Below are positions 8,308-15,947 of a DNA stretch of 36,653 nt, piece after piece. The notes below the pieces were generated by a model that saw nothing but the letters and a program-made list of their open reading frames with translations, made no database searches and was not told the DNA's origin. Numbering within the stretch: the first letter of the stretch is position 1; each line of letters starts with the position of its first letter. The stretch is from DASUXA01 sp036378155 (GTDB lineage Bacteria; Actinomycetota; Actinomycetes; Mycobacteriales; Micromonosporaceae), in the NCBI GenBank assembly GCA_036378155.1, contig DASUXA010000023.1:1-36653 (forward strand), in the 5' to 3' direction. The position numbers and the translations under genes are program-made.

Positions 8308-8976
8308 TCACCGACGCGACGCCGACTGCCGCATCCCGGACCGCTGCGCCACCGCCACCGCCTCCAGCACCGAATGGCAGTCCAGCTTCGCCAGCAGCCG
8401 CTGCACATGGGTACGCACCGTGTTGCCCGACAGGTACAGCCGCCGCGCGATGGTCTCCCTGGGCAGCCCGTCGACCAGGCACTGCAGCACCTCGCGCTCG
8501 CGCGAGGTCAGTACCGCCAGCCGGTCCGGTTCGACGCGCTCCGGTCCGGTGAGCCTGGTGAGCACCGGACCGAGCAGAGCCGGCGCGAGCCACGCCTCGC
8601 CGCGCGCCACCCCGCGTACCACGTCGACCAACTGCCCGACGTCGACGGACTTCGGCAGCCACGCCCGCGCGCCGCGACGCACCGCCTCGACGACGGCGTC
8701 CACACTGTCCACCGCGCTGAGCACGACCGCCCGGATGTCCGGATACTCGGCGCGTACCCGGTCCAGCAGCGTCAACCCGCTCTCCGCGCCGAGCGCGAAG
8801 TCCAGCACGATCACCGCCGGGCGGCTGCGCGCCAGTTCAGCCAGCGCCTGCCGGACGCTGTGGGCGACCGGTACCACCGCCAGATCCGGCTCGCTGCCCA
8901 GCCGGGCCGCCAACGCCTCGGCGAACACCGGGTGATCGTCGACCAGCAGCACGGGCACGCGTTCCACGCCCGACAT
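8308..8976 (-). CDS. Second NarL/FixJ-family response regulator (REC-LuxR HTH)
   Basis: A 222-residue regulator. The receiver domain has D13-D14 (LVDDHP), phospho-acceptor D59 (VIVLDFALG), a serine at the switch position (VVLSAVD) and the conserved lysine (WLPKS). The C-terminal GerE-type HTH is LTSREREVLQCLVDG followed by IARRLYLSGNTVRTHVQRLLAKL. An ATG at 9066 is also in frame but would add about 30 residues of unstructured basic sequence; ATG 8976, with GGGTGGA 6-12 bases upstream, starts just ahead of the receiver. It is separated from the kinase gene by 163 bases, so it may have its own transcript. It is divergent from the polysaccharide cluster, which makes it the best local candidate for a cluster regulator. 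That assignment is inference from position. Confidence 0.9.
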   Translation of the reverse strand: MSGVERVPVLLVDDHPVFAEALAARLGSEPDLAVVPVAHSVRQALAELARSRPAVIVLDFALGAESGLTLLDRVRAEYPDIRAVVLSAVDSVDAVVEAVRRGARAWLPKSVDVGQLVDVVRGVARGEAWLAPALLGPVLTRLTGPERVEPDRLAVLTSREREVLQCLVDGLPRETIARRLYLSGNTVRTHVQRLLAKLDCHSVLEAVAVAQRSGMRQSASRR

Positions 8977-9273
8977 CGTCGCATCCACCCCGATCGCGAC
9001 ATGCCGTACTTCTGCCCCTGCTTTTGACGTAGTTCGGATACGTCGCTTGTGGGATCTGTCCGGCATCGCGTGTTCCTACGCTGGCCCCCATCGGCAGGCA
9101 GACCGGGGTGATCAGGACGCCCACGGCCACAGCCGGCTATGGCGCAAACGAACCGGTCACTGGCGGGGGCGCGGCGGGACGCGGCCGTCACCAGCGCCGG
9201 CGCATCGAATCCGGTCGTCGTGCCGGACGGCACACGGGGTGTGGGCGACCGAGTCCCGGCGAGGAGGGTTCTA
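8977..9273. promoter_or_regulatory. Divergent intergenic region with 6-7-6 inverted repeat
   Basis: This 297-base gap separates the minus-strand regulator from the plus-strand polysaccharide cluster and must hold promoters for both. It contains the inverted repeat GACGTA-7-TACGTC at 9026-9044, whose left arm overlaps a TTGACG hexamer (9024-9029) resembling a -35 element on the plus strand. An operator overlapping a promoter is the simplest reading. I found no convincing -10 box at 16-18 bases from it. The rest is unremarkable GC-rich sequence with no supported gene. Confidence 0.4.
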
Positions 9274-10431
9274 TTGAAGATCCTGCACGTGATCACCGGT
9301 CTGGCGGCCGGTGGCGCGGAGTACCAGCTACGCATGCTCCTGCAGCACACCCGCCACGACGCCGAGGTGGTGACGCTGTACAACCCGGGGGTCGTGGCTG
9401 ATCTGATCAAGGCGGACGGTCGGCGGGTACGCGATCTGGGCATGCGCCGCAACACCGAGGTGTCGGCGCTGCTGCGGCTGCGGGCGATCATGCGGCGCGA
9501 GCGGTACGACGTGGTCCACGTCCACCTGTACCGGTCGCAGATCTACGGTCGCGTCGCCGCCCGGCTGGCCGCCGTCCCCGTGGTGGTGACCAGCGAACAC
9601 TCGATCGGCGAGACGCACATCGAACGCCGCCCCATGACGCCCGGCGTACGCGCGCTGTACCTGGGCACCGACATGCTGTCCGACGTCACCATCGCGGTGT
9701 CCGACACGGTGCGGCAGCGGCTGGTCGACTGGGGAGTGCCGGCCCGGAAGATCGTCACCATCCCGAACGGCCTCGACTTCGGCGGGCTCGCGTTCGACGC
9801 CGAGGCACGCGCCCGTGGCCGCGCCCAGTTCGGCATCCCACCGGACGCGTACGTGCTCGGCGTGATGGGACGGCTCGACGCGAACAAGCGCATCGACCTG
9901 GCGATCGAGGCAGCCGCGCCGCTGCTCGGTACCGGGTGCCGGATGCTGATCGTCGGTCGCGGCGACGACCTGGACCGGCTGCGGTCCGTGGCGGCACGCC
10001 ACGGCGTCGCCGACCACGTGGTGTTCGCCGGGTTCCAACCGGACAGCGTCGCCATGCTGTCCTCACTCGACCTGTACGTGTCGACCTCCGCCCAGGAGAC
10101 GTTCGGGCTGTCCGTGCTCGAAGCGCTCGCCAACGGCATGCCCGCCCTGTACACGGCGTGCCCCGCCCTGGACGGCATCGTCACCGACCGCGCCCGGCGG
10201 GTCGACGGCACTCCCGCCGCGCTGCGCGAGCAGATCGGCATCGAGATCGCCGCCGGTCGCCGGCCGCGCCGCGACGTGCCGGAGGTGACCGAACGGTACG
10301 GCATCGCGGCGGTCACCCGACGCATCGACGACCTGTACGAGGACCTGCTCGCCCGGCGCGGACGCGTCGCCGCCCCGGTCGGCGCGCCCGACCTGACCCC
10401 GTCTCACGAGGGAGATCCCGCCCATGCCTAG
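9274..10431 (+). CDS. GT4-family glycosyltransferase
   Basis: GT-B fold glycosyltransferase of 385 residues. The N-terminal domain starts with KILHVITGLAAGGAEYQLRML, a glycine-rich acceptor loop typical of GT4 enzymes. The C-terminal domain has VLGVMGRLDANKRIDLAIEA and the E-x7-E donor-site pair E275/E283 (ETFGLSVLE). TTG 9274 is chosen because GGAGGG lies five bases upstream and the fold begins immediately after it; an earlier ATG at 9139 would add 45 unstructured residues. No signal or membrane segment, so it works on the cytoplasmic face with a nucleotide-sugar donor. It is the first gene of the polysaccharide cluster and its end overlaps the deacetylase gene by 8 bases. It probably adds a sugar to the same chain as the PelF-like enzyme; donor and linkage are unknown. 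Confidence 0.9.
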   Translation: MKILHVITGLAAGGAEYQLRMLLQHTRHDAEVVTLYNPGVVADLIKADGRRVRDLGMRRNTEVSALLRLRAIMRRERYDVVHVHLYRSQIYGRVAARLAAVPVVVTSEHSIGETHIERRPMTPGVRALYLGTDMLSDVTIAVSDTVRQRLVDWGVPARKIVTIPNGLDFGGLAFDAEARARGRAQFGIPPDAYVLGVMGRLDANKRIDLAIEAAAPLLGTGCRMLIVGRGDDLDRLRSVAARHGVADHVVFAGFQPDSVAMLSSLDLYVSTSAQETFGLSVLEALANGMPALYTACPALDGIVTDRARRVDGTPAALREQIGIEIAAGRRPRRDVPEVTERYGIAAVTRRIDDLYEDLLARRGRVAAPVGAPDLTPSHEGDPAHA

Positions 10432-12763
10432 CCGACGACCCATACCCGTGCGCGTGCCGCGCCGGCTCCGCACCCGCGGGGCGGCCCGGGCGACGCGCAT
10501 TGCCACCGCGGCGCTGGGCCCGGTCCGCACCCGCGGGGCGGCCCGGGCGACGCGCATTGTCACCGCGGCGCTGCTCGCGGCCGGCGCCCTGCTGGGTCCG
10601 GCGGCGCTGCCCGCGTCTGCCGCGACCAGCCCGCCGCGCGTGGACCTCAAGGTTCTGGTCGTCACGGACGGCCAGCCCTGGGTGGACGCGATCCGCGACC
10701 AACTGGCGTCCGAAGGGGTACCGACCACGGTCGTCGACCTCAACGACTCGTCCCGACCCACGATCACCAGCGCGTTCCTGTCCGGTACCCGCGCCGACGG
10801 CACACCGGAGGCGTACTACCAGGGCGTCGTGCTGCCCAGCAACTACCTGCCCGCGCTGTCCGCCGACGAGCAGGCGGCGCTGGCGAGCTACGAGACTGCG
10901 TTCGCGGTACGCCAGGTCGAGGCGTACGACTACCCGAACGCCGACGTCGGGATGAACCCGCCGACCTACGCCGGCTCGCTCGACGCCGCCAAGGTCACCG
11001 TGTCCAGCGCCGGGCTGTCCACCGCGTTCCGGTACCTGGGCGGCGCGTTCACCTTCGAGGGCGCCGCCGGCGGCAGCGAATCCTGGGGGTACCTCGCCCA
11101 GCCGCTGCCGGACACCGCCACCGCCTCGTACACCCCGATGCTGACCGCGACGCTGCCGGACAACAGCGCGAGCGGCGTGATCGCCGGCGTGTACACCAAC
11201 AACGGTCGGGAGCGTCTGGAGCTCAGCTTCGGCTTCAACTACTACCAGTTGCAGTTCCGGTACCTCGCCCACGGCGTCGTCGACTGGGTGACCAGGGGCA
11301 TCCACTTCGGGTACTGGCGCAACTACTTCAGTGTGCACATCGACGACGTGTTCAGCGCCGACGCGGCGTGGAGCAGCGACGCCAACTGCACGCCCGGCGA
11401 CGGCTACTGCCCGCCCGGTACCCCGGACACCACGCCGATCCGGATGACCGCCGACGACGTGCGGTACGCCGCCCAGTGGCAGCAGGACCACGGCTTCATG
11501 ATGGACATGCTGTTCAACGGCGGCGCCGAGGCGGACTTCCAAGCCGACGGGCCCGACCCGATGTTCACCACGTTCCAGTCGCTGTCCTCGTCGTTCCGGT
11601 GGGTCAACCACACGTACACCCACCAGTTCCTCGGCTGTGTGCAGGACTACTCGGTCAACCCGTGGCGCTGCCAGACGGACGCCAACGGCAGCACCGTCTG
11701 GGTCGACTCGAAGACCATCAACGACGAGATCCTCAAGAACGTCAGTTGGGCGCAGACCAACGGATTCTCCATCGACCGCGGCGAGATGGTCGCCGGCGAA
11801 CACTCCGGCACGAAGATCCTGCCCCAGCAGCCGGTGGACAACCCGAACTTCGTCAACGCGCTCGGTCCCGACGGCGTCAAGTACATCGGACTGGACGCCT
11901 CCCGCGAACCGGCGCTGCGCCCGGTCGGCGCCGCGCTCGGCGACCCGAGGCACCCGATCAACGTGTTCTACAACGTGTCGACGGTGCCGCAGGAGGTCGA
12001 CGAGTACAACTGGATCTACACCTCCACGGCGGACGGCGGCAGCGGGATCTGCGAGAACAACCCGACCACGACGTGCATCAAGCCGCTCGACCCGAGCACC
12101 GGCTGGAGCTCGTACATCCTGCCCCAGCAGATCCAGATCACCCTCGGCTACGTGCTGCGCAACGACCCGCGGGTGTTCTACATGCACCAGTCCAACCTGA
12201 CCGACGACCGGCTGGCGTACCCGGTGATCGCCGGTGTGCTCGACGCCTACCGCACCGTGTTCGCCGCCAACGCGCCCGTGGTCAACAACCGGCTGTCCGC
12301 CTCGGCGCAGGCGCTCGACGCGCAGCAGACCTGGACGACGACGCTGGGCGCGGGAACGGTCAGCGGCTACGTGCAGGGCAGCACGGTGACGATCACTGGC
12401 CCGTCGGGGACCGCGGTACCGGTCACCGCTCCGGACCAGACCCGGATGGGCATGGCGATGTTCGGCAGCGCGTACGGCGGTGAGCGGTCCGGGCGGCTGA
12501 CGCTGTTCCTGTCTCCCGCGACGCTGACGCTGCCGTCCGCGCCGTACGGCGGAGGCAGCTCCGACCCGCTGCCGTTGCCGTTGCCGTTGGCGCTGCCCGG
12601 CACCGCGGCCGCGCCGGACCACGCGCACGTGCCGTTCCCGACGACCGATCCGGGCACGGCGGTGCTGGTACCCACACCCGGCGCCCGGACCAACGGCACC
12701 GCCGGCGCGCACCGCGACGCCGCACGCGCGCCGAGCGTGAGCCCGAGCGGCGGTCCGAAGTAG
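10424..12763 (+). CDS. Secreted Agd3/CE18-like polysaccharide deacetylase (inferred)
   Basis: A 779-residue exported protein. The first 70 residues are a long basic N-region and a hydrophobic core ending in ALPASAA, a signal peptidase I site. Residues 75-290 form a mixed domain starting LKVLVVTDG. A catalytic TIM-barrel-like part follows with HIDDVF (H305, D307, D308) and the HTYTH pair H396/H400, spaced like the Asp-His-His metal site of NodB-type deacetylases. A Pro/Ala-rich tail with a PLPLPLPL stretch near residue 710 ends the protein; I see no sorting signal. Architecture and motifs resemble fungal Agd3 (CE18), which N-deacetylates galactosaminogalactan; that match is from memory and not tested. 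Its cluster mates (PelF, GH135, GH114) strengthen the assignment. It probably makes the exported polymer cationic. Confidence 0.75.
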   Translation: MPSRRPIPVRVPRRLRTRGAARATRIATAALGPVRTRGAARATRIVTAALLAAGALLGPAALPASAATSPPRVDLKVLVVTDGQPWVDAIRDQLASEGVPTTVVDLNDSSRPTITSAFLSGTRADGTPEAYYQGVVLPSNYLPALSADEQAALASYETAFAVRQVEAYDYPNADVGMNPPTYAGSLDAAKVTVSSAGLSTAFRYLGGAFTFEGAAGGSESWGYLAQPLPDTATASYTPMLTATLPDNSASGVIAGVYTNNGRERLELSFGFNYYQLQFRYLAHGVVDWVTRGIHFGYWRNYFSVHIDDVFSADAAWSSDANCTPGDGYCPPGTPDTTPIRMTADDVRYAAQWQQDHGFMMDMLFNGGAEADFQADGPDPMFTTFQSLSSSFRWVNHTYTHQFLGCVQDYSVNPWRCQTDANGSTVWVDSKTINDEILKNVSWAQTNGFSIDRGEMVAGEHSGTKILPQQPVDNPNFVNALGPDGVKYIGLDASREPALRPVGAALGDPRHPINVFYNVSTVPQEVDEYNWIYTSTADGGSGICENNPTTTCIKPLDPSTGWSSYILPQQIQITLGYVLRNDPRVFYMHQSNLTDDRLAYPVIAGVLDAYRTVFAANAPVVNNRLSASAQALDAQQTWTTTLGAGTVSGYVQGSTVTITGPSGTAVPVTAPDQTRMGMAMFGSAYGGERSGRLTLFLSPATLTLPSAPYGGGSSDPLPLPLPLALPGTAAAPDHAHVPFPTTDPGTAVLVPTPGARTNGTAGAHRDAARAPSVSPSGGPK
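10467..10573 (+). repeat. In-frame 57-bp-period tandem duplication in signal-peptide region
   Basis: Bases 10467-10516 and 10524-10573 are 50-base copies that differ at one position (GCC to GTC), with a 57-base offset. The period is 19 codons, so the duplication is in frame and repeats the peptide RTRGAARATRI followed by A/V-TAAL. It lengthens the basic n-region of the deacetylase signal peptide. It looks like a recent slippage or unequal recombination event. Confidence 0.9.
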
Positions 12764-12783
12764 CCGGCGCGTCGGGATCGACG

Positions 12784-14295
12784 GTGAGCCGAGATGGGGT
12801 GACGGGGACGGACATCGCGATGTTCACCGAGGGCACCTATCCCTACCAGTACGGAGGGGTGAGCGTCTGGTGCGACCAGTTGGTGCGCGGCATGCCGGGG
12901 CACAACTTCCAGGTCGTCGCGCTGGTGGCGACCGGCGCCGAACAGTGCGCCTGGCCGCTGCCGGACAACGTCGGCTCGCTGGTCGCGGTACCGATGTGGG
13001 GGGCGACGCCGGTCGGGTCCAGGCCCGGCCGGCGCGCCCGCCCCGGATTCCTGACCAGGCTCGCCGAACTCGTCGACGTGCTGCTCGACCCGACCGCCCC
13101 GCCCAGCCGCCTCGGTGACGTGCTGCGCGACCTCGTCGACTACGGCCAGCGTGAGAGCCTGGCCGCGAACTTCGCCAGCGAGCAGGCGGTACGGCTGCTC
13201 AGCGACGCGTGGCGGGACCGATGGGCGCCCGGCGACCCGTCCGGCGCGCCGTCGCCCGCCACGCCGACCCTGCACGACGCGCTGGTCGCACTGCAACTGC
13301 TGGAGCACTCGCTGCGTGCGCTCAGCCACCCGCCGGTACAGGCGGACGTGCTGCATGCGGTGACCAACGGGCTGGGCGTGCTGCCCGCGCTGACCACGAA
13401 ATGGCGGTACGGCACCCCGCTGATCGTCACCGAGCACGGCATCTACCTGCGCGAACAGTACCTGCACGGGCGCAACACGCCGTACCGGTGGCCGGTCAAG
13501 GCGCTGTACCTGAGCTTCGTGCGGCACCTGTGCGCCCTCGGGTACCACGAAGCCGAGGTGATCACCCCCGGCAACGTGTACAACAAGCGCTGGGAGGAGC
13601 GGCTCGGCGCGCGGGCGTCGATCATCCGTACCGTCCACAACGGTGTCGACCCCGCCGACTTCCCCGGGCTGGACGGCGAGCCGCCGACGCCCACGATCTC
13701 CTGGGTCGGGCGGGTCGACCCGATCAAGGACCTGGAAACCCTGCTGCGCGCGTTCGCCCAGGTGCACCGGGACATGCCCGAGGCGCGGCTGCGCATGTTC
13801 GGGTCCCCGCCGCACGGCCGCGAAGACTACGTGCGGCAGTGCGGAACCTTGGCGACCGAGCTGGGCATCGCCGACGTCGCCACCTTCGAGGGGCGGGTGG
13901 ACAACATCCGCGACGCGTACGCCGCCGGTCACGTGGTCGTGCTGTGCAGCATCTCCGAAGGCTTCCCGTACAGCCTGATCGAGGCGATGACCTGCGGGCG
14001 TGCCTGCGTGGCGACCGACGTCGGCGGGGTCACCGAAGCCGTCGGCGACACCGGCCTGGTGGTACCGCCGCGCAACCCGGACGCGCTGGCCCAGGCGTGC
14101 CTGTCCCTGCTGCGCGACGACGACCTGCGTCGACGGCTCGGCGCGGCGGCCCGGGCCCGGGCGCTGGAGTACTTCACCGTCGACCGGGCCATCGCCACCA
14201 TCGACGAGATCTACAACTTCGTGGCCGCCGGTCGTCGCCTGCCCACCGCCGAGCCCGCCGTGCCGGTCGAGTCCGCCCTGGAGGGAGCGCGATGA
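12784..14295 (+). CDS. pelF: PelF-like GT4 glycosyltransferase (DUF3492 N-terminal domain)
   Basis: A 503-residue GT-B enzyme. The N-terminal half has the PelF/DUF3492 pattern: MFTEGTYPYQYGGVSVWCDQ, then a central TPLIVTEHGIYLREQYL. The C-terminal donor domain shows SWVGRVDPIKDLETLLRAF and the E-x7-E pair E392/E400 (EGFPYSLIE). In Pseudomonas and Bacillus Pel systems, PelF is the cytosolic polymerase that uses UDP-linked GalNAc-type donors and works with PelG. GTG 12784 has GGGA six bases upstream; in-frame GTG 12799 and ATG 12820 are alternatives. The stop overlaps the following membrane protein gene (ATGA), as expected for a PelF-PelG pair. It is probably the chain-building enzyme of this cluster. 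Confidence 0.88.
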   Translation: MSRDGVTGTDIAMFTEGTYPYQYGGVSVWCDQLVRGMPGHNFQVVALVATGAEQCAWPLPDNVGSLVAVPMWGATPVGSRPGRRARPGFLTRLAELVDVLLDPTAPPSRLGDVLRDLVDYGQRESLAANFASEQAVRLLSDAWRDRWAPGDPSGAPSPATPTLHDALVALQLLEHSLRALSHPPVQADVLHAVTNGLGVLPALTTKWRYGTPLIVTEHGIYLREQYLHGRNTPYRWPVKALYLSFVRHLCALGYHEAEVITPGNVYNKRWEERLGARASIIRTVHNGVDPADFPGLDGEPPTPTISWVGRVDPIKDLETLLRAFAQVHRDMPEARLRMFGSPPHGREDYVRQCGTLATELGIADVATFEGRVDNIRDAYAAGHVVVLCSISEGFPYSLIEAMTCGRACVATDVGGVTEAVGDTGLVVPPRNPDALAQACLSLLRDDDLRRRLGAAARARALEYFTVDRAIATIDEIYNFVAAGRRLPTAEPAVPVESALEGAR

Positions 14296-15773
14296 GCGCG
14301 GAAGCCGTGTCCGGCCTGCGCGGACACCCGTCGGTGGGTCCGGCGCCGCATCCGGCGGCGCACGTCGCCCCGCCCGGACAGCACCAGCGTGCCGGCGCAG
14401 CCGTCGACATCGACACCGCCGAACACCACATCGCCGAGTTGTGCGCGCACCTCGCCCCGGTCTGCGAATCCGCGGTCGATCCGCTGGAGATCGCCGCCGC
14501 GATCGAGTTCGACGGCATCGGCGACGCCACGGTCCGGCAGCGGTACGGCTTCGCGGACACATTCAGCCTCGCCGAGGAGCTATACCGGCGGGTGCCGCGC
14601 CGACCCGCCGAGCCGTCGCCCGCCCCGGACCCGTACCGGGTCCGCGCCCGCCGATCGTTGCTGCACGGCGTGCTGTACGGGCTGCCCGCGGCGTGCTTCC
14701 CGGCGGCCGCCGGGCTGCTGACCGGACGCGCCGCGCTGATCGCGCTGCTGGTGTCCATGCTGGTGTCCTGGTCGCTCAGCCAGGGGCTGGCGCACCTGGG
14801 GTACCAGCGGCTCGGCTGGACCGACCGCGACCAGGCGCGCCGGCTGCTGCGTGCCGGTCTCGCCGCCGGCATGGCGATCCTGGTGCTCGCCCTGGCCGCG
14901 ACGGCGTTCGTGGTACCGGCGCGCGCCGGCGCGCTCGCGTTCGGCGTCGGGCAGGGCGCGTACATGCTGGGCGCCTGCGTGCTGATGGTGCTCGGGGTCG
15001 AGTGGTGGCTGCTGGTGGTGCTCGCGCCGAGTGTCACCGGGGCGAGCGTGTTCCTCGCGCTCGGGCAGCCCGCCGCGCTGCGGTACCCGGCCTGGGCGGC
15101 GCTGGCTGCCACGCCCCTGCTCGCGCTGCTCGTCGCGGTGCTGCACACCCGGCGTACCGGCACCGGCGGGCGACTGGTCAGCGCCGCCGAACTGCGCGGC
15201 GCGCTGCCCGCCCTCGGGTTCGGGCTGCTCGCCGCCGCGCTGCTGGCGTTCCCGATCGCGGCGGGAGTACCGGGACACCCCGGCGCGAACGCCGGCGTGC
15301 TGGTGGCCGGGCTGCCGCTGTCGCTGAGCATGGGCCCGGCGGAACTGGTGCTGTCCTGGTACCGGCGGCGCACCCAGCGGCTGCTGCGCACCACGACCCA
15401 CCCGCGCGGGTTCCGGCTGCGCGCCCGGCTGGTGCTGGTCGGGGCGGTCCTGTGGTACCTGGGCGCCGCCGTGCTGCTGACCGCCGGCGCGGTCGCCGTC
15501 GCGGTGGCGAACCGGCTCGTCCCGCCCGACCGGTCGATGCTCGCCGGCCTGGTGACGTACCTGGCGCTCGGCGCCGCGATGTTCCTCGCCCTGCTGCTGC
15601 AGACGTTCCGGGTGCGCGCGGTGCTGCTCGCCGCCGCGCTCGCGCTGACCGGCGAGTTCGTCTTCCGGGACTACGGGATGTCCGCCCAGGTCGCGGCGAA
15701 CGTCGCGCTGCTGGCGGTGCTGGGCGGCTACGCGGTGGTGGTGCTGGGTCGGGCGGTGCGACACGCGTACTGA
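14292..15773 (+). CDS. PelG-like polytopic membrane protein with N-terminal extension
   Basis: A 493-residue protein. About 125 hydrophilic residues come first, including a predicted helical segment (TAEHHIAELCAHLAPVC, IAAAIEFDGIG). About twelve hydrophobic segments follow from residue 125 to the end. This matches the size class and layout of PelG, a MOP/flippase-like membrane partner of PelF in Pel secretion, although primary sequence similarity is weak to my eye. The coupling with pelF (4-base overlap) is the main support. It probably forms the membrane channel or scaffold that exports the growing polymer. The N-terminal extension has no equivalent that I can recognise and could be a regulatory domain replacing the c-di-GMP receptor PelD, which is absent here. 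A generic lipid-linked-sugar flippase is the alternative. Confidence 0.72.
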   Translation: MSAEAVSGLRGHPSVGPAPHPAAHVAPPGQHQRAGAAVDIDTAEHHIAELCAHLAPVCESAVDPLEIAAAIEFDGIGDATVRQRYGFADTFSLAEELYRRVPRRPAEPSPAPDPYRVRARRSLLHGVLYGLPAACFPAAAGLLTGRAALIALLVSMLVSWSLSQGLAHLGYQRLGWTDRDQARRLLRAGLAAGMAILVLALAATAFVVPARAGALAFGVGQGAYMLGACVLMVLGVEWWLLVVLAPSVTGASVFLALGQPAALRYPAWAALAATPLLALLVAVLHTRRTGTGGRLVSAAELRGALPALGFGLLAAALLAFPIAAGVPGHPGANAGVLVAGLPLSLSMGPAELVLSWYRRRTQRLLRTTTHPRGFRLRARLVLVGAVLWYLGAAVLLTAGAVAVAVANRLVPPDRSMLAGLVTYLALGAAMFLALLLQTFRVRAVLLAAALALTGEFVFRDYGMSAQVAANVALLAVLGGYAVVVLGRAVRHAY

Positions 15774-15947
15774 GCCGGGGCACGGGCGCGGGGCAGCGGG
15801 GGCCCGCGCCGCCTGCGGCGGATGAGAGAGACGACCGCGCCGCCCGCGACGCGGTGAGAGGGACGACCGCGCGGTGGGCAGCGCGGACCGGCAGGGGGCA
15901 CCCGGCGCGAGCCGGGTGCGGAAGGTTTCCAGAAGGGTAGGCAGGGG
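15774..15947 (+). promoter_or_regulatory. Structured spacer: hairpins and an 18-base direct repeat
   Basis: This 174-base gap divides the polymer-building genes from the nucleotide-sugar genes. It holds an 8-bp stem (15785-15792 with 15803-15810), an overlapping tight hairpin (15807-15820), two 18-base direct repeats with 17 identities (15823-15840 and 15855-15872), and a perfect 9-bp stem closed by a GCGA tetraloop (15898-15919). No T-run follows any of them. The region can act as a partial terminator or mRNA processing site; an internal promoter may also be here, but I cannot pick one out. Confidence 0.55.

Noticed and set aside
10313..12712. Long antisense open frame across the deacetylase gene (about 800 codons)
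   Set aside because: It is Arg/Gly/Val-rich low-complexity sequence with no family motifs, as expected opposite a high-GC gene; the sense protein has a signal peptide and conserved motifs.
12367..14562. Long antisense open frame across pelF (about 730 codons)
   Set aside because: Composition is a shadow of the sense strand; no start with a ribosome site and no recognisable domain.
15898..15919. Riboswitch or ncRNA gene at the GCGA hairpin
   Set aside because: A single hairpin without a conserved aptamer pattern; the simpler reading is a processing or attenuation hairpin.
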